A DNA stretch of 64,000 nt from Hymenochaete sp. R1 (GCA_019400425.1 JAFREE010000014.1:1-64000); one strand, 5' to 3'; positions 1 to 12,314 are shown, counted from the first letter of the stretch. Program-made: numbers and translations. Notes: a model not told the origin generated them from the sequence alone.

Positions 1-3000
1 TTCCAAGTTACGAAATTCTGCATCCAGGTTACGGATGCAGATTTCAAAAAACCTCGGCTAACCCGAGTTCGTGTTTCAACATCCGGAATTCCAGCATCTA
101 AGTACGGATCCGAATAAAGGGGCCAAAAACATTCAATAGATTCACGACTGCTTCCAACTTCCTATTTGCGAGTTCGGACTGCCAGTGGCACTTCATTTCG
201 TTTCTTCCGTTCAAATTTCCTCCCCGCCCTCGAACAGTTCTCGACGAATGCGTCCGAGCCTTCCTTCATCAATCATCGTACTCTTCTCTTTCTCTTCCCT
301 TTCATTTTCCTCGTTCTCAATTCGATTCGCTTTGCTCGCTTGAATAGTGTAGCCATACTCCACCTTTTCTTCTTCAATTCTGTCTTTATCTCTCCATCAA
401 CGATCGACCTACTCCCGATCTCACTCAATACGACGAGGTCACCTTGCGCCTTTCACCTTTCACCTTTCTCCCCATACTCCCCTTCAACCGCCCGCCTTTC
501 TCAGCACCTCAAAGTAGCAAGTAGCCCGCCGATTTTCGAATTTCTCCTCCCTTCCATCTACTTCGATCCGATCCGTTTATCTTTTTTTCTTCTTTTACCG
601 TAGCCTATCATCCAAGACGAGAAGGCTTGTTGATTGATCTCCTTAAGTATTATTTACCAGTGCCAGTGCTGGTGCTATCGAGCGAAGAGCGAAAGGTAGA
701 CGCGCGGTACTGGTATTAATTATTCTATCGTATGGTTATGGCTATGCTATTTAATCCCCTCCCTCTACTTAACTTTGGTGTGATGTGTGATTGAGGAGCT
801 TGTGTGAAATATGACTTGCGCGTCTCTTTTTTTTCTTGGTTTGCATCTTAGCGAAAGTTTGTGCACTGCGGTCGTGATTGCGTTTGGATGATGAACTTTG
901 AGCGAGCCTTGAGCTTGAGGATCCGGGATCCATGATTCGGTTCCTTCTTCGAACTACGAGTACTCTAGTATCGTGGTTGTCTTAACAGTGTACATCGTAC
1001 GAGACAAAAGACACCGAGACGCCATCGAGAAAGTGACTTTGAATATGGGTGGAACTTTCGACTATCTGCCAGAGCGAGGGGGTTCCACTGGCATCCACCT
1101 TTCCGAGTTATCGATTCATATTTTAAGAATTTGCACCGTGCTCGGAGGAAAGGAAAGGAAGGGAACGCCAGTGTACAGGCAGCGAACGAGCGGTCCTTGT
1201 TCGTACGGTACCCGGGCCTGTCGCAGAAAGGGTAAACTTGAAGGAAAGAAGAGATGGGAGAGCGAGACTAGGTTGTGGAGGAATAGTACTAAAGAGTATT
1301 TCAGATGATACGAATACTGGTACCGCTTTAGTTTGAAATCGGGCGTTTATTTTTCGTGCAGCTGGCTCTGGGTGCTCCGTTATCCGCCATTGGCACTCGG
1401 GAGAGGGGGCGGGGGAGCGAAACGAGGATCTTGAGGATGGGGCCGGTACAGTTGGATACTCGATTACACTGGCACGACCTCTCGTGTCGGAAGCTTCCTT
1501 TCACATCCCCGTACTAGTGGGCAAGGAAGCAGACATAGAGGACCCACTTCAAGAAGTCGCGGAGATGGAAGTATCTGAGTCCGAGGGTGTCAGTGCGAGG
1601 GTGCGAGGCGGCGAAAGCTCAATCACGATGTGTTGAGCATACACACGCACGACAAAGGAATCAAATCAGATCAGGCTGCTTCTCGTGTGCTGTATAGCAG
1701 CAGTCCGACAAAAGTGAGCTGAGCTGAGGTCGTGCGGTAACAACTTGCACAGAAGGCCACCGCACTTCGTAAGCGTACAATAGCAGATCCCTAAGAATGT
1801 CAACGCCAATTCGAAAAGAGCAAATCGTCTTAGAATGCCGTTGTAAATGAAAATACGATGCACCACCTTTGACCACTTGCTGGCAAGTAGGGTGCCCGTG
1901 CGAAATAGTTTCCTCTTTAGCTGGTGGAACGACATACCTGACAACAGCCACGAAAGCCTGAGGTCGGCCTCAAAAGAGAACATCAAGATTATTGAGTGCT
2001 TGTGTGACAGTTACTCATGTATATGCCCTAAACCGGAGGAAGAGATGTACGGATAAAACTCTCAATGAAGGATATGGAGTTGAGCCCAAGCCGACCGGAC
2101 AACGACTGACCCGGCTGTGTCAGTCAGCAAGCGTGGCGTGCGTGGAAAGCCGACTCACGCAGGTACGTGCCATCCATCCAAAGAGTTGGCGGAAATTGAG
2201 ACAATGCTCTGCGAAAAGATAGATGAGACAGCGCGGAGAAGACGTGCAGGTGATAGTGATTGATACGCACGGAAGGTCTCTTTTTGATTCAATGTCAATA
2301 TCTGGGGTATGCTCGTTACGTGTCGCCTGACTCCTGCGCCTTTGGAGAAGAGCAAAGAAGGCGAAGCGCAAGTGATTGATTCACTCGGGAAGCCAGACCG
2401 GTATTGCGAACCGCGTTCTATACTATTAGATTACCCACCTGCCCTTGTGTTTCATGGTGTATTTTAAATTCCCGATCGGTAAGAGAGAAAAACAAGTCCT
2501 GTGCAGAGATCTTGAGTTCATGAAATTGAAAGTACCGCCTCTTCGAAGCAACATGTTCTCGCGTGGCGACTTCCGCGATTTTAGGGGTGGTGCGGTCGAC
2601 TGAATGAACGGTTCACATGGAAGTGGTGTCGGAGAACTTGGGGTCGTTCGAGCGTACGCACCGGAGGGGCATGAGACCTGCGGGATTGGATAATGAGTAT
2701 CTAATGCAAGAACCTGCGCCGAGATAAGATGGGACTTCTTGTAAGCCCGAAGCCGCCAGCGTCCAATGAGTTGCCTCAAAAACGTACGAGCACCTCCAGC
2801 TGATCAGGGGCACGAGGAAGACATTTGAAAAAGCCTGAAAAAATAAAGAGACGGAAAGAAGTTATCGAGTTCTTGGAGTGCAGGGCGTTTGAAATGAGAT
2901 GGCTCAGGACCGAGGCCATTCAACGCCTGCAATCGGCATCTCACGCGCCTCTTGTGTGTAGCACGACAGCTTCTGAAACCCGTGCGTCGGGTCCCTGCCT

Positions 3001-3922
3001 CGCGCAGCTCGCGTTCCAACCGCCCCATGCATTGCTTGAAGCCGGTGCTTTCGGTATTAACCCAAGCCATCAACTGGAAGTCGAGCAACTTCGGGTTCTT
3101 GAGTGAATGTAACCCTCGGGTAAAGTAGGACGGGCGGTATGGTGCCAAATCAAAGGGAAGCCTAAAACACCACTTTGGTAAATGTCCTTGGAGATCGTAG
3201 CGATTTGGTTCAAGACCGTAGAGTTGCTTGCTAAAGCTTGAAGGTCATCAAGGGCCGAATCTTGGTCCGAGAGTTTAACCATTACCGACGGCAACTTCCC
3301 TCCCGTCAAAAGCATGGTACAAGTCAGGAGGTCAGAGATGAATCAATGGGAAGCGGCTAAACTGCTGCCTACGTGTGCTCGGAGAGGCACAAAGCGGAAC
3401 ACGTCAATTCTGAGAAGTTCATAGGGAGCAAAGGGAAGAGGAAGTGGGTGGATGTACTACTTCAAACCTCATTGTAATTCCCGATAAAGCAGCGATTTGG
3501 GGTGCTCCGTTCGTGGAGAAGCTCTCTCGCAAACGTCGGTCGTAGTTTGGAGCACGAAACCCATACCGACGGCGCAGATGGCGGAGGATTTGAGGCCCAA
3601 TGAGAGTGAGATACATGAAGTAGCAGGAAAACAGATGACTTTGTTCAGTTCGCGATAAGCCGCAAATAAATTCTAATATCAACAAATAACTACATATGTG
3701 GGTCCCAAATAGTCTATCTGAGGATAACCCGAACTGGAACAGATACAGATAAACTTGTCGTGAACGGATCGCATCTATTGGATTACTGGATTCATTAATT
3801 TGGAATGGGAAAGTCAATTACATTCAAGAACAGTATCCGAAACGAGCTCAACAAATTGGACAATGATATCGGGCGAAGGTAAGATGCACCCTAACGTACA
3901 AAGAATCGAACATACCCGCCGG
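1..3922. other. Gene-free stretch at the left edge, no convincing CDS
   Basis: I find no ORF with recognisable family motifs here. Positions 200-600 are pyrimidine-rich on the plus strand, the composition usual upstream of fungal start sites, but no coding frame follows. Octamers of the form TRCCAGTR or its complement occur at 180, 655, 661, 708, 1086, 1315 and 1467. On the minus strand, 3070-3315 holds an 81-codon ORF of balanced amino-acid composition that I cannot place. It could be a decayed gene fragment or chance. The 3' end of NAR1 closes the stretch. Confidence 0.6.
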
Positions 3923-5939
3923 TTACCATTGAACCTGCAACCCGACAACCTCGTTCTGGACCGCTCTGTAATTTGTCCGGAAAAGATCACGCCGACGCGA
4001 TTCAGCACCTTCTCCCAAATTCTCCGACCACGAAGAGGGCTTTCCCGTAGACCCTGAGTCCATACAAAGATCTGTGAGGATTTGTAGGGCAAGCGCATCG
4101 GCTGTCTTGAGTCGCAACGATCCATGCATTACGGGTCCAAATTTCATATCGGGTTGTAAGAGAGAAGGGACGCTAGTTGTATCAGAGGGTATGTTGTCTT
4201 CAGGCGGAGGAGATGGTGGTGGGGTTGGCAGATCATGCCAATATGTCTGTTCTACGCGCTTCGTCCACTCCCGGTCACCCCATCTGTCATCAGACATGGG
4301 ATGTGCAGGTTTATCGGAGTGCTCCTGAAGAGAAGTCGACCCTACCCTTGGTCGAATCTGTCCGCCACCATTGACGCACCCACTTGGGCATGCCATGACT
4401 TCCACAAAATCGTATGGCTTGTCGTCGTCAACCACTTCGGCACCAGCATCTTTTCCAGACCTCTTTTTCGCTTTTGCGCGTGAACCAGTCAAGCGACCGG
4501 CAGCACCTCGACCGACCTGAATGCCTGCTGAGCGCCCGACCTTCCGCACCACATTTTGCAGATTTCGGAAGCCGTAGCACTTCGCACCCTTGAACAACAC
4601 GTTGCCAGAATTTGACCGGAGGATAAACTCTTCGAAATCAGAGCCCCGTACCTGTCGAATGGAGAGCTCTGAGTCTGGACTGGAAGCGGCGTACGTAGAT
4701 AGAAGCGACTGCAAATATGAGCCGGAGCTTGAACCCGGGTGAGTCAGAAGCGGCGGAAGTTCATTATCGTAAGCTTGCTCGGAAATCCGGTCACTCGGGT
4801 CGGAGGACGGATTAATCTCAATAGAAACGGCTTTAGAGAGATCCCATCCGCGTTCGTCCATCATAATTTGGAGCTCGCCGGTAGTCAAGACGCAATCAAC
4901 GTCACGCGTTGAATACAACTCATTGTAGAAATCCTGGCGCGACGCCTCTAGTTTCTTGTCATAACATGGCATCACAGTTACGTGGTAAACCTGCTTAGGA
5001 CTGAAATGAGCGGTGGAAAAGTAATCAGCGAAGATATAACACGGTCACGAGGAATGAAAGCATGACTCACGTCTTTCCCCATTTTTGGCCCAGCCAGTTC
5101 TTCACAATAGTACCCATTACTTGTTGCGGGCTCTTTGTCCGGCTGATAAACGGTAGCATTTCCGCGTGAGTTTTCTCGGTATAGCACACCCAACCTGGAC
5201 ATGCACTCGCAAGCATGGGAAGTTTCCCTTCGTCCGCCACGCGTGCGCCAATTTTACGCTCCTCAAATTCCCGTGAGTGTTCAAGAAGTGCAACGTGACG
5301 TGCGAACGTCGTATCGTAAACGTGTTCAAAGCCGATTAATCGAGCGAAAGCATCGACTCCTTGGAAGACTTGATGTAAAGTCACGGGAGTGCTCGACGAA
5401 GACGATATTGAGGCGGCAAGAGAAGCCAGTGATTGTGGAGAGATAGACAGGACGGGAGTCTTGTGATCCACGCATATGGACGGAGGATTGGAGGAAAGCG
5501 CGCTTCCCACTTCTTCATGAGATTGAGTGGTGATAAGCACCGACTCTGCAGAAGTTATACATCCACTTGAAGACAAAAGATTTCAGTATTGATCTGATAA
5601 GAAAGAAGTCGGATTTACACGGACCTGCAAGCCAGGCAGTCGTTCAGACTAATTTGCGCTGTCTCAAGCTTCTTTGCAGGCGATGGGACCGCTTTAGTGT
5701 TGTCATTCGATACTTCGTAATACGATCCGGAAGAGTCTACACGAATCTGGGTCTGGGCAGGGCGTTAGACACATGACAATATGTGGTTCAGCTACGAGCT
5801 AAGCAATGGGACGTACTGCAGCAACACCTTGTTCTTGCGAAACTTCCACATTTGTCTGATTGACAGGTTTTATGCAGGCTTGGGATGGAGTAATAAAGTC
5901 GTTCAGATCCGTAAGTGTCAAAGCCCCAGAGAAGGCCAT
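3923..5939 (-). CDS. NAR1: Cytosolic Fe-S cluster assembly factor NAR1 (iron-only hydrogenase-like)
   Basis: Four exons, read by splicing as 5939-5817, 5746-5625, 5565-5071 and 5000-3923, giving 605 codons. The start is the ATG opening [15 protein letters not shown], which matches the family N-terminus. N-terminal cluster ligands are seen in ACIKP and in [15 protein letters not shown], the latter created across the second splice junction. C-terminal hydrogenase-like cysteines are seen in [21 protein letters not shown] and [12 protein letters not shown]. The protein ends in Trp. From the family: NAR1 carries two 4Fe-4S clusters and passes clusters from the NBP35/CFD1 scaffold to the CIA targeting complex in the cytosol. 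It is transcribed divergently from the PL14 lyase. Length and motifs are normal, so the identification is firm. Confidence 0.96.
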
Positions 5940-6269
5940 GGGGGTAGAAGAGAACGAAACGACTTTCGACTCTTGCGCTCCGTCGGTTCAAGTGCCTGAG
6001 TGAGTGACTAAACCGGTCTGATCGACATTCGTCGTGCCGAAAGATGCCGGACATCCTAGTCCAGTAGCCACTCTCAACCAACGAAAGCCACGACAGCCAC
6101 GACCAAGTAAACTTGGCGGCTGACATCCACTATCCCATGTGTTGCTGGCTTCAACATCGAGGACATTCACACAGTAATCTACCGCAGAATAGATCGTTCA
6201 AAACGAATACCGCTGCTCTGCCAAAGTAAGGAGAGCCGGTGTCATTCCTCCCATTCACATCCTCCACTC
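5940..6269. promoter_or_regulatory. Divergent promoter region, NAR1 / PL14 lyase
   Basis: A 330-bp spacer between two outward-facing start codons must hold the promoters of both genes. I see no clear TATA box or strong repeat. The short ORFs inside show no family resemblance. Confidence 0.5.
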
Positions 6270-7525
6270 ATGCTCGTACGAGTCTATCTGGCTACTCTTC
6301 TCTATCCTATTCTCATATCTTTGCCCGCATTGGCTGATGGGACCACCCCAATCGCATCTATCGCCTCTCAATTCTCTCTCACAACTTCCACGACCCTACC
6401 ATTTCCCACAGCGACTCTCTCATCACAGGACACGGACAATTTTGTAACGGACGGCTGGTCACTCAGTAAAGGTCGTATCAGCAATGGTGATGACCAAATT
6501 AACTTTGTTGGCGATCCCTTTCCAAATAACCAAGTTCCTGTAAATGGCGGCAACAGCTCCTCAAATGGGACAGTCCTTCAAGTATCATACCCAGCAGGAT
6601 CCTTCAATAACAATACTGGCGGGGCTCAATTCTATACCCTTTGGAATTCAACCGATACATTTCAATCGATGCTGGTCTCCTATGAGCTTGCGTTTGACTC
6701 GAACTTTGACTGGGTGAAAGGTGGGAAGCTCCCGGGTCTGCGCGGTGGACCGAGTGTCACAGGCTGCTCGGGGGGTAAGGAGCCGAATGGTTCGGATTGT
6801 TTTAGTACTAGGCTGATGTGGCGAAAGGACGGAGAAGGAGAAGGTACGTTTTAGCTCGATCAGCAATTCAGAAAATGGTTTTGACTTGTCCATTAGTGTA
6901 TGCGTATGTACCAACGTCCAACAAAATCTGCGATGACGATAATGTGGAATGTAACGATGACTTTGGAGTAAGCATTCAAAGAGGAGCGTTTAGTTTTACA
7001 TCTGAACAGTAAGCCTGAAGCTTGGTTTGATTTATCGAGTTTCATTAACCCCATGGTGCTTGAGATGGAGTCGAGTGTCTTTACTCATTCAGCTCAACAA
7101 TCCGCCATCGTCTTCCAATGGCTATGTGGCTCTATAGTAAGTTTCATGAACGAATTTATCATCGTGAACTGAATATTTTATGGCACAGCTTCAATGATAT
7201 CCTAGCAATATCGCAAAAAGGCATTCAATTTCGCACAGATCAAGCAGTCACAGCAGGAGGGTTTTTCTTTTCGTGAGTTAAATTACGAGTTTCTTGGATT
7301 TCGACTAAAAAAACTTGACACCTCAGGACATTCTTCGGAGGAAACGATGACTCATGGGCTACGCCGGTTGACACGCATACTTATTTCAGAAATGTAGAAT
7401 TGTGGGCATCGTCTCAAGGTTCGAATATGAGTAGCTATGCTCCAAAACGAACTCGTCTGGTGGACTGGGGCTGGATCATTCTTTTGGCCGGTCTGCTATT
7501 CTTTGTTGGCCTCGAGCTTGTTTGA
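6270..7525 (+). CDS. Secreted polysaccharide lyase family 14-like protein, probably membrane or GPI anchored
   Basis: Exons 6270-6843, 6897-7008, 7065-7136, 7189-7272 and 7327-7525 join in frame to 346 residues. The N-terminus is a signal peptide (basic residue, then a hydrophobic stretch ending near ALADG). The body is Ser/Thr/Asn-rich with several N-glycosylation sequons. The core segment around KGGKLPGLRGG, followed by RLMWRKDGEGEVYAYVP and later a HTYFRNVELWASS strand, has the jelly-roll signature of fungal PL14/alginate-lyase-like proteins. The C-terminus is a hydrophobic tail (IILLAGLLFFVGLELV) preceded by KRTRL, consistent with a GPI signal or tail anchor. PL14 enzymes cleave uronic-acid polysaccharides by beta-elimination; the substrate here is unknown. 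An AATAAA sits downstream at 7651-7656. Confidence 0.8.
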
Positions 7526-7860
7526 TTTCTTTTGCCTTCACATTCTTGCTTTGTTAATCACCTGCATACGACTGGGTTTCTCTTGATATTTGCTCATCTT
7601 GAGCCTCTCGTATTTTTGTTCACTCGGCTGGAGCTATAAATCTATGTATCAATAAACATTATAGTTACTCACAATAAGCTTTTAAATTTGGAAGAAGACC
7701 ATGACTTGTACGGCAAATTCATTCGGGATGTCAAGCCACAAAGCCAGTTATTTGTTGCTATTTGCACTTCTAAGTCTACGTCGATCAAGCAAGAACGCTC
7801 TTCGAGCCAACGCCAACACTAACACTTGTTTCCGTCTATCGCTCGAACTAAAACCATCCC
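7526..7860. other. Spacer: PL14 3' region and RPB3 promoter
   Basis: The first part is probably the 3' UTR of the lyase gene, with AATAAA at 7651-7656. The remainder leads into RPB3 on the same strand. I see no repeats or other genes. Confidence 0.5.
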
Positions 7861-9523
7861 ATGGCTTTACTCGAACCCATTGTCCGCATACGAGAGCTCA
7901 AGCGTGATAGAGTGGATTTTGTTCTCGAGAATGTCGACCTTTCGTGAGTGTTGCGTCGCGCGCCTGACCAATTGCTTTGAGCTGAACTTAAACAGTTTCG
8001 CAAACTCGCTCCGGCGTGTCATGATGGCGGACGTGCCAACAGTCGGTGTGGCCGTTGACACGCATATACCTTGACTTCTGAATCTTATGCGGTCTCTATG
8101 GATGTTTAGCTATCGACCTTGTTGAACTCGAAGCAAATACAAGCGTGCTACCAGACGAATTCATTGCGCATCGACTCGGCATGATACCCTTGAACAGCAT
8201 TAACTGCGACGAATCTATAAGATGGACGAGAGTAAGCCTAAATGCTATTTCTGAGTGCTGCTCACTCTTGACTTACGACAGGATTGTGGTTGCGAATCAT
8301 ATTGCGACTATTGTTCAATCATTCTTTCTTTGAATGTGTCGTGTACGAGCGGCGGGACCATGGAAGTCACCAGCAGCCACTTAGACGTTCTACCTGTTGG
8401 CCACTTGGGCGGAAGTGGCGATATGGATGGCGGAGAGGAGATAAGCAAGCGAGCGGAGAAGTTTGGTGCTCCAGTGAGCCAATGTAAGCAGAGTCTTGCT
8501 GATTCTGGATGGAAGGTGCCCTCCTCATACTTCGTAGCACTTCCGGGGGCAAACCCAGTACTTATTGCAAAGATCAGGCCGGGTCAGGAAATTAAAGCTA
8601 GATGCATTGCAAAGAAAGTGAGCATTACTTTGAACAGAGTAGCACTGTTCCTTATCGTGCTTACAACACTCAAGGGTATTGCAAAAGAACACGCGAAGTG
8701 GTCTCCTTGTTCAGCCGTTGCATTTGAGTATGATCCACACAATAAGCTACGACACACTTCATATTGGTTCGAAGAAGATGAAAAGGGTGAATGGCCTCTG
8801 AGCAGAAACGCGAAAGAGGAAGAGCCACCACGTGAAGACGAGCAGTTCGACTTTAATGCGAAACCCAACAAATTCTACTTTAATGTGGAGACGGTGGGCA
8901 GTGTATCTCCGAGGGAAGTCGTCATGAAGGTGTGTTATGCTTTGCAAGAAGAGGATCTTCGATGACCGACCAAACTCCAGGGGATGGCAGAGCTGCAGAA
9001 CAAACTGGGATCACTCATTCTTGCTCTGAAGCCTCAACCCGAACAGGACATCGCCATGCCAGCCTTGAATGGCCATGGCCCAGAGAACGTTGCATGGGGT
9101 GGGAACGCCGCGAGTACGTCGTGGGGCGGAAGCAACAGTCCACAGAATGCACCGAGCTGGGGTGGTACAGGTTCTGGAGGATGGGGAAGTCCAGCGTCAT
9201 CCGGGTCTGGAGGATGGGGAGGGACCGCCAGTTCTTGGGGGAATGCGAATACGAGTGGGTGGAATGGCGCCGGATCACCAGGAAGCAATGGCGGTGGTGG
9301 ACCCGGTCGTTTTGGTTCTGGGTCGCCGGGGAGCAGTTCAGGAGCTTGGGCAAGTAATGCCAGTGGTGCTGCATCGTGGGGAGGGTCGCCTTCAGATGCA
9401 GCTTCAACTTCGGGTGCGTGGGGCTCTGGAGCAAACTCAAACAACGGAGGATTCGGGGGGTCCACACCTACTGAATCTAATACGAATCCTGGATGGGGTG
9501 ACAGTACCGGAAGTGGATGGTAG
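7861..9523 (+). CDS. RPB3: RNA polymerase II subunit RPB3 with a Gly/Trp-rich C-terminal extension
   Basis: Seven exons (7861-7943, 7996-8045, 8110-8231, 8282-8483, 8538-8617, 8675-8929, 8981-9523) give 444 residues, far longer than yeast RPB3 (318). The core is standard: [24 protein letters not shown] (alpha-like N-terminal motif), the zinc-binding segment [27 protein letters not shown], and [23 protein letters not shown]3 dimerises with RPB11 to nucleate Pol II assembly. After about residue 290 the protein changes to a tail of Gly, Ser, Asn, Ala and Trp with 12 tryptophans, 11 next to glycine (for example SWGG, GWGS, GWNG). The tail is in the same exon and frame as the conserved C-terminal helix, so it is a true extension. 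The 57-nt intron at 8618-8674 is in frame and lacks stops, but splicing restores the family sequence. Confidence 0.95.
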
Positions 9524-9710
9524 CAATTTTTTATGCTACATTTGTGTACTTTTGTCTTTTCAATAATATTGGAGAGCATTTTTAAATGAGGATATGCTTA
9601 TGTTGAGTTTCTTCAGAACGCGCGTCGATCTGGTGGTAGTTACTATTACTCGCGAGCAACGAAAGTGACGAGACCTCAGTTCACCTCCCGAAAGTGTGTT
9701 TTCATGTTCT

Positions 9711-12223
9711 ATGTCCCCAGCACTACGTCCTTGGGGTGATGTATTTCCCGCCGCTCGGAGAGTATGCCACCGTAGCAGGAACAGCAGCCTTCAGCGCCAG
9801 TTTCCTTTCGTGCGAAATCGAGCGACTCGCCGTTACTCAAGCTTGGGCAGTACCACTTCTTCCACGGCCTCAAATCAATCCCGCCCGCGGTCAGAACTCC
9901 TATTGTACTCAGGTACTTTGGTCTTAGCTGGTACAGGCTTCTATACTGCCTACCAGCTGAATGAATCGTTCCGACATTCATGCCTTGCTGCGATACGTTG
10001 CTCAAGAGTTGCTCGTGCGTTCTTCTGTACTTCACTTCTACACCGGTGACCTCTGATATGTTCTCTAGATTCCGTCGCTTTAGGTCAGTGAGGAATTGCA
10101 ACAGAATTTATCTTCAGCTTCGGCGATTTTTTTAATCACGTATGTTAGGTGCGATTGATTACAAGTGGACCTTCAGCAGGGCCTACAACGATGACGAACA
10201 ACGCCTCCAAGCAATTTCGGATTGTCACAGGCGGAGTGCTTCACGGGTCTTGTCTGCTCTTCTAGCAAACGGGGGTCAGTATGCAGCCAACTTATACCGC
10301 CTACGGCCATCACTGACTTCTAACAAAGGTATCTTCATCAAGCTCGGCCAACACATGTCTTCATTGTGAGTCGCGGTACTCCGGTTTTCTTTGCAGTCCT
10401 AACTGGACTTTATTCAGGCCTGTTCTCCCTCTGGAATGGACAAGTACCATGCGGCCCCTACAAGACCAGTGCTATCCGACAAACTATGACGACCTTGAAG
10501 GGCTATTCTTAGCTGATATCGGAAAGCCAATAGAAGACCTTTTTGACGACTTTGACCCAAATCCTTTGGGTGTTGCCAGTCTTGCACAAGTCCATCGAGC
10601 TCGCGACAGAGAGACAGGAACACCTGTAGCCGTAAAATTACAGCATCCCCATTTGCAGGAGTTCTGTGATGTGGATATGAAGACCGTAGAGGTCTCTTTA
10701 CGTTGGTTTTTCACTTTTACTCTACCCTTGCTATCATTCATTCTCTGTTTCTGCACTTATATAGGGTTCATCACGAAATGGTTCCCGGAGTTTGAGTTTA
10801 CGTGGCTCGGTGAAGAAATGAGAGAGAATCTCCCGAAGGAAATGAACTTCAAACACGAAGCGTCTAACGCCGAGAGGACAGTGCGCGATTTCGAGAAGGT
10901 CCAGACGTCTTTATACATCCCAAAGGTGCTTTCGGCAACAAAGCGCGTGCTTGTCATGGAATTCATTGAGGGTGGGCGAATCGATGACCTGGAGTATCTG
11001 GCGGAACACAATATAGATCGGAATTTGGTTGCATTGGAAGTGCAAAGGATATTTTGTCGAATGGTCCACCTTAACGGATGGTTCCATGCCGTGAGTAGTA
11101 TGGACTCGCTTTTGTTTGGTAACTAACATGATTACCACGTCTTCTAGGACCCTCATCTTGGTATGAACGTTCGTGAAAAAGATAAATTCTAGGAAACTTA
11201 TGATTCTGCAGGAAATCTTTTGATCCGAGCTTCACCTAAATGCTCAAAATCCCAATACAATTTCGAAGTGGTTCTGCTTGATCATGGCCTGTACTTCGAC
11301 ATCGACAGAGATCTTCGCATAAACTACAGCAACTTGTGGTTGTCATTCATTGCCTCTGCATCCCCGGAAACGATCTCCGATAGGCGGAAGTATGCTAAGC
11401 TGGTCGGAAACATCAGCGATGAACTTGTGAGTCCGCATACTTGCGAATGCAAAGATCGGTGTTCACCATCACACATCAGTATCCTGTCTTTGAAAGCGCA
11501 ATCACTGGCCGTGCCGGACTCGAAGGCTCATGGGATGATGAAGAATACGCAGAGGGTAGAAAACGACCTGGAAGCATGGTTGACCTGTCTCCGCAATCCG
11601 ACGAAGAAATGGAAGCCATCCGGAATGCCGTTGTAATGAAGGAGGGCCTCTTGGTTTCCGTCTTCGATATGCTACGCAGAGTACCGAGACGGGTTTTGAT
11701 GTTACTGAAGCTCAATGACCTAGTTAGGTGAGCCGAACCGGTGCACTGTTGGTTGGGTTGTAACGAGACTGAAATCCTATACAGAAGCTTAGATAGGTCG
11801 CTGGCGACGACACATTCAAGTGTAAGATGCCGCATCACTGCTCTTTCTTGCTAAGTATTGAACTTACTCGCAGATTCGAATATTCTTAATCACTGCACAA
11901 TACTGCAACCTCGCCCTTTACAACGACTGTAAACGGTCATTAATCGATTCCGTTCGCGGGCGTGGCTCCTTGAAACTGTTTTCTCTGCATGCTCTGTGGT
12001 CTTATATCGGTTCATGGTGGTGCGTGTTCATTGATTTACGCGAGGTTCGTATTTATGACGAGCTATATTCAGGTCTTATACAAAGCTTTATCACCGTATT
12101 CGATTTGTTGAACTTGTACTGGACACGACGGCTACTTTGGTAAAGACCAAGGCATGGGTTCGCGGTCTCCGCAAACGTGGGCTTAGAGGAGCGCATCTGG
12201 CCGCTTCTGGGCTGAAGGTTTAG
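9711..12223 (+). CDS. ABC1/ADCK (UbiB) family atypical kinase, MCP2/ADCK1-like, mitochondrial
   Basis: The start is the ATG of MSPALRPWGD. It opens an Arg/Ser-rich, acid-poor presequence followed by a hydrophobic segment (LLLYSGTLVLAGTGFYTAY), which fits mitochondrial inner-membrane targeting. UbiB signatures follow in order: IFIKLGQHMSSL (KxGQ), GVASLAQVHRA (modified nucleotide loop), VAVKLQHP (catalytic Lys), DPHLGNLL and LLDHGLY. The DHG in place of DFG is typical of the ADCK1/MCP2 branch rather than COQ8. At least eight introns are needed, including a 15-nt exon at 10069-10083 and a 37-nt exon at 10329-10365, both required by frame and family sequence. An in-frame, stop-free 63-nt intron lies at 10702-10764. 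Yeast MCP2 acts in mitochondrial lipid homeostasis; the function here is inferred. The gene converges with IND1, 91 bp away. Confidence 0.88.
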
Positions 12224-12314
12224 ATAGACCAATCATAGTAAACATGTGTAGTTCAGACGCGACAATAATGCATAGAATAGAGCTAATTAGTTGATGCACG
12301 AAGAGAGCGTTAGA

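Noticed and set aside
1661..1986. Two overlapping minus-strand ORFs
   Set aside because: Different frames of the same DNA, no motif, no splice partner.
9034..9579. A 181-codon minus-strand Pro-rich ORF
   Set aside because: Antisense shadow of the Gly/Trp-rich RPB3 tail; the glycine codons read as proline on the other strand.
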